Part shown: positions 57,942 through 64,000 of the stretch, one piece after another | Position numbering within the stretch: position 1 is the stretch's first letter | How the letters are laid out: every line of letters begins with the position of its first letter | Made by a program: the position numbers and the translations under genes | The notes under the pieces: generated by a model | Told to the model about the DNA's origin: nothing | Database searches by the model: none | What the model saw: the letters and a program-made list of their open reading frames with translations, nothing else | Source of the DNA: Chromobacterium sphagni | GTDB taxonomy: Bacteria; Pseudomonadota; Gammaproteobacteria; Burkholderiales; Chromobacteriaceae | Direction: 5' to 3' | DNA length: 64,000 nt | NCBI RefSeq assembly: GCF_001855555.1 | Contig: NZ_MKCT01000001.1 | Coordinates: 1,054,001-1,118,000 of the forward strand

Positions 57942-58122
57942 GGGATTGGTCTCCTGAACACTAAGGCGGACAGCCGCCTATTGCGGCATTTTTTACGTCC
58001 GTTTCACACCATTGGTGCGTCTCTTTTTATGGCGGGCAGTGGTGGGAGCGTGCTTGCACGCGCCGGTTCCTTAGTGCCGGTAGACCAATCCCGCCATATG
58101 CCTGCCACCCCCGATTGGTCTC
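57942..58122 (+). promoter_or_regulatory. Immunity leader: seqA (57942-57952) and seqC (58113-58121) flanking the antisense RNA
   Basis: seqA GGGATTGGTCT and seqC GATTGGTCT are both complementary to seqB (AGACCAATCCC at 58082-58092). Pairing of the small RNA with either would switch the leader between termination and read-through, controlling the genes from 58159 onward, including the primase. Confidence 0.78.
58029..58097 (+). ncRNA. P4 CI / C4-type antisense RNA of the satellite
   Basis: A 69-nt element closed by ATGGCGGG (58029-58036) and CCCGCCAT (58090-58097). An internal GCGTGC-TT-GCACGC hairpin and a CCGG/CCGG pairing follow, and seqB sits in the 3' arm. Length and layout equal P4 CI RNA (69 nt). 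A protein frame across it (MAGSGGSVLARAGSLVPVDQ) is the kind often annotated as Icd-like or Ash; I take it as a by-product of the RNA. Confidence 0.82.
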
Positions 58123-58158
58123 GGGATGGTGGGTCGAATCTCACTAAGGAGGCACCCC

Positions 58159-58335
58159 ATGCCTGGCATCACCCTGCGCACTCTCCGCGCCCTATTTCCG
58201 CACACTACCCGCCCGATTTCCACATTGCCCAACGAGGCCGAAGCGCGCGCGCTCGCCGCTTTGCTAGTGGCTCAGGGTCAACGCGCCGTGTTCCATCGCA
58301 CCGCCGCCGGTTTCGCCGTGGAGGTGATCGCATGA
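58159..58335 (+). CDS. Small satellite protein of the left operon (kil-position gene)
   Basis: 58 aa; AAGGAGG 7 nt before the ATG. PGITLRTLRALFPHTTRPIS, then NEAEARALAALLVAQGQRAV and a C-terminal AGFAVEVIA. It is the first gene after seqC, the place of kil in P4, and its stop overlaps the next start (ATGA). I recognise no family. A toxic or regulatory role is only suggested by position. Confidence 0.65.
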   Translation: MPGITLRTLRALFPHTTRPISTLPNEAEARALAALLVAQGQRAVFHRTAAGFAVEVIA

Positions 58336-58658
58336 ACGCCCTGCCTATTCTCGCGCCGCTGGCGCTGTCCGCCGTCCATCATCAATTGGCCCAACTGCAG
58401 TTGCTGGCCAACTCGCCCGAACATGCCGCCTTGCGCGAGCCGCTGCACCAGCTGGCTAGCCTGTGCCAGGGCATCGAACACACCGTCAGCGCCGGCGTGT
58501 CGCGCCTGGCGCGTACCGGCGACGGCCTGCAAGGCCTGGTCGAGCTGCTGGATTGCGCCGAGGGCCAACCGCTGCCGGCGCAGCGCCTGGCTGGGCTGCT
58601 GGCTCCGTTGCAGCAGCAAGTCATCGACGCCAGCGCCGACATCGGCCAACTGCTCTAA
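58332..58658 (+). CDS. DUF1484-like protein of the satellite
   Basis: 108 aa. LREPLHQLASLCQGIEHTV, ARTGDGLQGLVELLD, and LPAQRLAGLLAPLQQQVIDA follow the same pattern as the three proteins at 31.6-33.1 kb (QLAHLC-(K/R)-x-E, LG-L, LPS-RL-x-LLAPL). It therefore ties this satellite to that cluster. Translation is coupled to the preceding gene by the ATGA overlap. It ends 10 bp before the primase start. Function unknown. Confidence 0.78.
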   Translation: MNALPILAPLALSAVHHQLAQLQLLANSPEHAALREPLHQLASLCQGIEHTVSAGVSRLARTGDGLQGLVELLDCAEGQPLPAQRLAGLLAPLQQQVIDASADIGQLL

Positions 58659-58668
58659 GGACAAGACC

Positions 58669-61470
58669 ATGAACGCAAGAAACCCTCTCCCGCGCACCGG
58701 GCGAGACGCCCCCGGCTTGTCTGGCGGTTCGCAAACGGCGCTTGGCCAGTGGTTCGACCAACTGAAGGACAACATCGACTTGCACGACCTGGCGGCCCGG
58801 CTGGGCCTGAAGCGCCAGGGCAAGGGCAACTATCACAGCCCGCACCACCCGGACAGCAGCGCCTCGCTGTCGATCTTCGCCGACGGCCGCGGCTGGAAGG
58901 ACTGGAGCGGCGACGCCGGCGGCAGCTGCATCGACCTGGTGCAGTTCTGCCGGCCGGAGCTGGCCAGCCCGCTGGCGGCGGCCCAGCTGCTGGGCGACTG
59001 GTACGGCATGCCGCAACCGAAACCGGCGATGAAAGAAAGGGCTGAACCGGCGCGCAAGTCCACGCTGGACTATATCGGCGAACGCTGCCTGGCCAAGGCG
59101 GAGGGAGTGATTCCCTACCTGGCCGGCCGGGGCATAGACGAGGCGGTGATTCGCCGCGCCATCCAATGCAAGACGCTGGGCTGGAACGATTGGCACAGCG
59201 CCAAGGTGGCCGCTGGCGAAGTCGGCCACGGCGGCGCGGCCGTCGCCTTTCTGGTTCGCAGCGGCGGCCGGCTGGTAGCGGTGGATCTGCGCTATGTCGA
59301 TCCGGCCCTGAATGGCGGGGTCAAAGCCCAATGCCAGGGCGAACGCGAGGGCCATGGCTGGTGCAGCGATCCGGCGCGGCTGAAGCGGGCGCGGATGGTG
59401 GTGATCGTGGAAAGTCCGATCAATGCCTTGTCGGTGGAGTGCTGCGCATCATCCGATGTGGCGGCGCTGGCGCTGCGCGGCGTCGGCAACGTGGACAGCA
59501 TCGACTGGACCGCCTTGCGCGGCAAGCGGGTGCTAGTGGCGCTGGACCACAGCGACCCGGTCAACCCGGCCACCGGCTTGCGGCCGGGCCTGGCCGCCGC
59601 CTGGAAGCTGTCGGAGAAGCTGATTGCCGCCGACATCGGCCATTTGCTGGTGGACATGCAGGAATGGGACGAAGGCGAGGACATCAACGATGTGCTGCAG
59701 CGCCATGGCAAGGACGTGCTGACCGCGCGCTTGCGCAAGCTGGAGCCGTGGCTGGTGCCGGGCATGCCGGGCGGCGGCGAGCGGCTGGAAGGCACGCGGC
59801 GGGTGCAGCTGCCGGGCCATGACTTCGCGGTGTACTGGCGCTTCCGGGTGAAGGAGGACTTCACCCAATATGTGGACGAGTTCAAAACCGACGACGACGG
59901 CAAGCGTTCGGAAACCCTGGGCGATCTATGCTCCTTCCGCGTGGCCAGCCTGTCGCGGCTGCGCATTCAGAGCCACTTGGCCACCATCAGCGGCGCGGCC
60001 GACCATCAGCCGGAAACCGTGTTCGGCATCAGCGCCCAGCTGGCGCGGCATGGCACGGTATTGCATCGAGAAGTGGCCACCGACGACAAGCTGTACAACC
60101 TGGAATGGTGGAAGGGGCGTTTCGGCGCGATCTGGAAGCCGGCGCAGTTCCAGCGCCTGGTCAATCTGATGGAGCGGGCCGCCGACCTGGGCGCGCGCGA
60201 TGTGGTCAACTTCGTCGGCCTGTCGTGGAAGGCCGGCGCGCTGGCGGCGCAGGAGGGGCAAGACTGCTATTTCATCGAGCCGCAGAAGCAATGCCTCTAT
60301 TACAACCTGACCTTCCCGCGCGGCACGCAGCAGCAGGCGCGCACGGTGATTCAGGCGTATCAGGACACCTTCCGCGACAATGCGGCCGCCATCGTGCTGG
60401 TCTGGGGCTTGGGCACCCATCTGAAAAACCTGCTCGGCTACTATCCGCACTTCCAGATGCAGGCCGAGAAGGGATCGGGCAAGTCCAAGCTGCTGGAGAG
60501 CCTGCAGACGACCTTGGCGTTTCAGGTGCTGTCCGGCCAGATGCTGAAAACCGACCACCGCCGCCGCGCGTCGGTGTCGTTCACTTCTCAGCCGGTGGGC
60601 TGGGATGAATTCTCCAAGCTGCCCAAGACGGTGCTGTCGGACATCGACGCGCTGCTGCAATCGACCTATCGCTTTGAGTTCACCCGCGTCGGCGCCAGCC
60701 TGACGCCTTATCTGATGTGCGCGCCGGTGCTGCTGGCCGGCGAAGAGGTGGACGCGCAAAGCCTGCAATCCAAGCTGTGCCGCAGCAGCCTGTCGAAAGA
60801 GCGGCAAGGGGCGATCATTCCGCATGATCTGCCGGTGTTCCCGCTGTGGCCCTGGCTGCAGTTCCTGGCCGACGTCGAGCCGGCCCGGCTGCGCGATCTG
60901 CATCGCCACTACCTGGGCGTGTGCGAGCGGCACAGCCGCGCCCCGGCCGGCGACGCCACCGCGCGGCGGATGATGGAGAACTACGCCGCCCTGCTGTGCA
61001 GCTGGGCCTTGCTGTGCGAGTTCGCCGACCTCGACCCGCAGCAAGGCGGCTTCATCGAAGACCTGCTGGCCGAGATGAACAGCCACATCGTGGACACCGA
61101 CGGCAGCCGCCTGCCCTGGGTGTGGATCATGGAAATCCTGCTGTCCGAGCTGGAGGCCAGGCGCTACGACTACCCGCACTGCTGGGACCGGGTGAAGCAT
61201 GCCGACGGCCACACCGAAATGGCGCTATTCATCCGGCCGAACCATGTGATGGACCATCTCTCCACCGCGCCGCATCTGCGCGCCAAGTTCGACGCGCTGC
61301 CGGTGAAGACCGGCCGCATCTTCAAGAACCAGCTGCTGCAAAGCCCGGTGGTGCTGGCCGATGGCGTCGAGAAGACCATCCACGGCCGCCGCCAGGGCCA
61401 TCTGACCGCCATCAGCCTGGCGCAGCTGGAAAAGCTGGGCCTCTACGCCGCGCCGGACGTCCAGCCCTAA
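58669..61470 (+). CDS. Alpha-type primase-helicase of the satellite
   Basis: 933 aa from the ATG with TAAGGAC upstream. The N-terminal CHC2-like zinc-finger region (GKGNYHSPHHPDSSASLSIF, DGRGWKDWSGDAGGSCIDLV) has lost most of its cysteines. A Toprim domain follows (VVIVESPINALSVECC, VLVALDHSDP). The second half has a DUF927/SF3-like ATPase with Walker A AEKGSGKSKLLESL (about residue 602). It corresponds in role to P4 alpha, which primes, unwinds and binds the origin repeats; those repeats lie directly downstream. Confidence 0.85.
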   Translation: MNARNPLPRTGRDAPGLSGGSQTALGQWFDQLKDNIDLHDLAARLGLKRQGKGNYHSPHHPDSSASLSIFADGRGWKDWSGDAGGSCIDLVQFCRPELASPLAAAQLLGDWYGMPQPKPAMKERAEPARKSTLDYIGERCLAKAEGVIPYLAGRGIDEAVIRRAIQCKTLGWNDWHSAKVAAGEVGHGGAAVAFLVRSGGRLVAVDLRYVDPALNGGVKAQCQGEREGHGWCSDPARLKRARMVVIVESPINALSVECCASSDVAALALRGVGNVDSIDWTALRGKRVLVALDHSDPVNPATGLRPGLAAAWKLSEKLIAADIGHLLVDMQEWDEGEDINDVLQRHGKDVLTARLRKLEPWLVPGMPGGGERLEGTRRVQLPGHDFAVYWRFRVKEDFTQYVDEFKTDDDGKRSETLGDLCSFRVASLSRLRIQSHLATISGAADHQPETVFGISAQLARHGTVLHREVATDDKLYNLEWWKGRFGAIWKPAQFQRLVNLMERAADLGARDVVNFVGLSWKAGALAAQEGQDCYFIEPQKQCLYYNLTFPRGTQQQARTVIQAYQDTFRDNAAAIVLVWGLGTHLKNLLGYYPHFQMQAEKGSGKSKLLESLQTTLAFQVLSGQMLKTDHRRRASVSFTSQPVGWDEFSKLPKTVLSDIDALLQSTYRFEFTRVGASLTPYLMCAPVLLAGEEVDAQSLQSKLCRSSLSKERQGAIIPHDLPVFPLWPWLQFLADVEPARLRDLHRHYLGVCERHSRAPAGDATARRMMENYAALLCSWALLCEFADLDPQQGGFIEDLLAEMNSHIVDTDGSRLPWVWIMEILLSELEARRYDYPHCWDRVKHADGHTEMALFIRPNHVMDHLSTAPHLRAKFDALPVKTGRIFKNQLLQSPVVLADGVEKTIHGRRQGHLTAISLAQLEKLGLYAAPDVQP

Positions 61471-61659
61471 ACCCAAATCCGCCCGCCGCGCCCCTTCGAC
61501 AGCCCGCCTTGTGTGGGCTGTCACGCTTTGCCCCGTTCAAACTGCGCGACAGCAAACCCTTCCCTACATCAAATATGACATTGACACGCAACAACCAACG
61601 GGAACGGCCGGAAATCCCCGGTTTCCGCGCCATTGGGTGTGGGAGGATGTGAAAAAATT

Positions 61660-62083
61660 CCGTGGATTGGCCCCTCTTCATCACCTAAGTCATTGATTGT
61701 TGAGAACAACCCATCCACGGTTTGCCCTCTGAAATCCACGGTTTCGCCTCCCACTTCCACGGTTTGCCCCGATTCTTCCACATCGTAGTTTTACGGATTC
61801 TCTTCACTTCTTCTCTTCTTCTTTTATAAAAAACAAAGAGATAGAGAAGGAAAGCAGTGAAAAGGGAAGGCAGGGGCCATCCACGGTTTCGGAGAGCTGC
61901 TTAAAAATTAATCCACGGGTTTGCCGGCCAGTATGGTGGAAATGGTGGATTCGCCCTTCCCTTCATCGCATTGATTTTATTGAGGTTTCTGGAACACCCA
62001 CGGAATCAGGGGGAGAGGTGGTGGACAAACCGTGGATGAAAATCCATTGCAGGACAAGTACTTAGGGTGCAATCCACGGTTTC
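61660..62083. other. Iteron-type replication origin of the satellite (ori/crr-like)
   Basis: The 11-mer TCCACGGTTTG/C occurs at 61714, 61735 and 61756, exactly 21 bp apart. It recurs at 61880, 61912 (one extra G) and 62073, and inverted at 62026-62036 and in part at 61660. A pyrimidine-rich and AT-rich stretch (about 61795-61860) lies between the groups. No gene is present from 61471 to 62382. The arrangement directly downstream of the primase fits an origin recognised by it. Confidence 0.75.
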
Positions 62084-62382
62084 AGGGGGATTTTAGGTGT
62101 GTGTGCCTGGCTGGGCGGCGAGAAAACTTCGGTTTACCATTGATCATTGAGACCATGGGGCGTCATCGATCTACATTGCCGCACAGCCATTCGATTGTCC
62201 GACCCGGTAATCCCATAGCTGCCAATCGGCCAGAATGGTCGTGCATTCAGGCAGCCTTGAACTATTGTTTTAACGTTGCTTCTTTGTCGTTAGTGTTTTC
62301 ACTAAGTTTACCTGGCTAAAATCAGGCAACTCTTCCACATAAAATACCACCAAAGAAAATTCAACAATTGGGCTCTTGAAAA

Positions 62383-64000
62383 ATGAAATATGAAACTCTG
62401 ATTCGCATTCTTGACCAGATTCGAAATGAAGCACCCTCTCAGCAATCATCCCGATATCGCCCACCCCACACTGACATCGAAAAGATTAATCAGGCAAGAG
62501 CCAGAGCATTCATTCACCTATACATGAAGGTAATGTTCGGGATATCAGATTTCTCGATACGTGAGCGAACAATAACTGATGCTAGCGGGGATGGTGGTAT
62601 CGATGGGTATCATATTGACACCGACGCAAAGACGATCTACTTCATCCAATCTAAATTTAGAATAAATGAAAATAATTTCGAATCAAAAGAAATTGAGCTT
62701 GAAGAATTGCTCATGATGGACATCTCTCGGATTATGGAAGGAGAGACCATTGACGATGCAGGGCAAGAGTATAATGGGAAAATTAAACAACTCCAGCGAG
62801 AGATATCATCACTCCCCGATGTCGGTCGGTTTTCATACAGGATTGCAATCCTCGCCAATCTCAAGAACATTACACCATCTCGCTTAATGAAGCTCACAGG
62901 CGGCTACGCAGCAGAGGTCTTCAATTTTGAGAAAACGTACGAGCAGCTCGTATTCCCAGTAATAACAGGAACCTATTATACTGCGTTAGATATTGTAATT
63001 CCGATTGATCTTTCAAATAAAAATGCCGGAAGCAAGATCAGCTATAACGTTTCTACCAAATATGGAGAATGCGAAATAACGGCTCTATTTGTCCCCACAA
63101 TTGAAGTAGCGAGACTGATGGATAAGTACAGAAACTCCATACTTAAGTACAACCCGAGAAGCTATTTGGAATTTGAGGGCCATACAGTAAACGAGTCAAT
63201 TCGCGATACCATTCTTCAATCCGACACCAACGAATTCTCTCTCTTCAATAATGGCATCACAATGCTTTCCGACGAGACGAACATCAACGAAAAGATTGGA
63301 CAAAAGAATAAAGCGCAACTTTGGATAAAAAATCCCCAAATCATAAACGGCGGGCAGACATCATTCACTCTAAGCAGAATATTGAGTGAAAATCCAGAAA
63401 AAGCGGAAGACATTTTCAGAAACAAAGAGGTTTTACTGAAAGTCATAACTGTATTCGATAACGAATCGCACACCTCGAAGCTTGAGCTAATCGACGAAAT
63501 ATCAAACGCAACAAACAAACAAACCCCCGTCATAAACGCAGATAGATTTGCAAATGAGCAATTTCATATAAAGGTTCAGCAACTCGTCTTTGAACGATAT
63601 GGCTTGCTTTATGAAAGAAAGCGTGGGGAATTTTCTACAGGCATAAACGATGGATATGTCGACCCTAAGAAAATTATCGAGAGAAATCTTTTTTGGCGAA
63701 TTTACTATGCAGCAAATGGAAAAATAGACAAAGGCTCAGAGCGCCGGCTATTCAAAAAGAACCAATTCTCCGATATCGATTTAAATATGCTTGAAAATTT
63801 TGACCGTGCCAACACAGGATTAGAGTTATTTTCTGTCGTGCGTGGGAAGACTGGTGCTCAACAACCAAGGGACCAGAATATTTATGCAAAAATATTTTTG
63901 TATGTTGAACTATTTTTCGATCTGAATTGCAAATCAAGCGCAGAGTACAATCTTGCATCATTAGAACAGCGATGGAGTGAGTTTGGTCAACGTCAGATTG
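62383..64000 (+). CDS. AIPR-family abortive infection protein with nuclease-like N-terminus (3' end outside window)
   Basis: An open frame of 539 codons reaching the window end without a stop. The N-terminus has a restriction-nuclease-like core, DASGDGGIDGYHID followed by IYFIQSKFR (D...QxK form of PD-(D/E)XK). The middle carries the AIPR signature: NEFSLFNNGITML, then KNPQIINGGQTSFTLSRIL and DEISNATNKQTPV. AIPR proteins are known from abortive phage resistance in Lactococcus. The gene is AT-rich beside GC-rich satellite genes, so it is transferred cargo. The start is the first ATG; its ribosome site is weak. Confidence 0.85.
   Translation, partial: MKYETLIRILDQIRNEAPSQQSSRYRPPHTDIEKINQARARAFIHLYMKVMFGISDFSIRERTITDASGDGGIDGYHIDTDAKTIYFIQSKFRINENNFESKEIELEELLMMDISRIMEGETIDDAGQEYNGKIKQLQREISSLPDVGRFSYRIAILANLKNITPSRLMKLTGGYAAEVFNFEKTYEQLVFPVITGTYYTALDIVIPIDLSNKNAGSKISYNVSTKYGECEITALFVPTIEVARLMDKYRNSILKYNPRSYLEFEGHTVNESIRDTILQSDTNEFSLFNNGITMLSDETNINEKIGQKNKAQLWIKNPQIINGGQTSFTLSRILSENPEKAEDIFRNKEVLLKVITVFDNESHTSKLELIDEISNATNKQTPVINADRFANEQFHIKVQQLVFERYGLLYERKRGEFSTGINDGYVDPKKIIERNLFWRIYYAANGKIDKGSERRLFKKNQFSDIDLNMLENFDRANTGLELFSVVRGKTGAQQPRDQNIYAKIFLYVELFFDLNCKSSAEYNLASLEQRWSEFGQRQI

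Noticed and set aside
57846-58658. 270-codon frame through the immunity leader, the 58-aa gene and the DUF1484-like gene
   Set aside because: Its first part is the type of frame often annotated as an Icd/Ash protein. The RNA structure and the seqA/seqB/seqC complementarity explain the conservation better, and its later part runs out of frame through two genes with good ribosome sites.

Overview
The window is one stretch of a high-GC betaproteobacterial chromosome, most likely Chromobacterium or a close relative. The basis is the divergent origin block gyrB-dnaN-dnaA / rpmH-rnpA-yidD-yidC-mnmE, an AHL-type LuxR solo, and small proteins that resemble the DUF1484 family known from Chromobacterium and Ralstonia. 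The genus is inferred; no 16S gene is present.

Layout. 1-11.1 kb: a probable export and biosynthesis cluster. It has the end of an outer-membrane barrel, an ABC ATPase, two FtsX-type permeases (one fused to a LolA-like domain), a DhnA-type aldolase, an acid-activating ANL enzyme, a LuxR regulator, a heme-oxygenase-like diiron oxidase, a class II aldolase and an HSL-type esterase. 11.2-14.5 kb: NAD salvage (nadV, a prs-like gene) facing its regulator nrtR, with two 21-bp operators between them. 14.7-16.7 kb: a chemoreceptor. 16.9-25.4 kb: accessory DNA with a large SF1 helicase, a metallo-beta-lactamase fragment, a secreted carbohydrate-binding/peptidase gene cut by one in-frame TGA, and a decayed IS3 element. 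25.4-31.4 kb: an operon of alpha-oxoamine synthase, MFS exporter and a two-subunit acyl-CoA carboxylase. 31.5-33.35 kb: three tandem DUF1484-like genes behind a P4-type antisense-RNA leader. 33.6-43.9 kb: an AT-richer defence-like island with an SRA-like/HNH endonuclease, an sce7726/sce7725 pair, a helicase-nuclease, an unexplained structured stretch, hipBA with five evenly spaced operators, and an IS5 copy. 44.0-53.3 kb: the origin-proximal core. 53.25 kb to the end: a P4-like satellite at the 3' end of mnmE. It carries integrase, AlpA, a Psu-like protein, a HAD protein, Ogr/Delta, the antisense-RNA leader, a small gene, a DUF1484-like gene, an alpha-type primase, an iteron origin, and an AIPR defence gene that runs off the window.

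The most striking observation is that the satellite and the orphan DUF1484 cluster 24 kb away carry the same immunity leader: promoter, seqA, a 69-nt RNA containing seqB, then seqC. The pairing bases have changed together within each copy (GATTGGTCT/AGACCAATC against GATTGGCGT/ACGCCAATC). This looks like two immunity specificities of one P4 CI / C4-type antisense RNA system. Other good candidates for new biology are the five TTCC-N12-GGAT operators at 50-51 bp spacing upstream of hipB, the diiron-oxidase cluster, and the sce7726/sce7725 plus HNH island.
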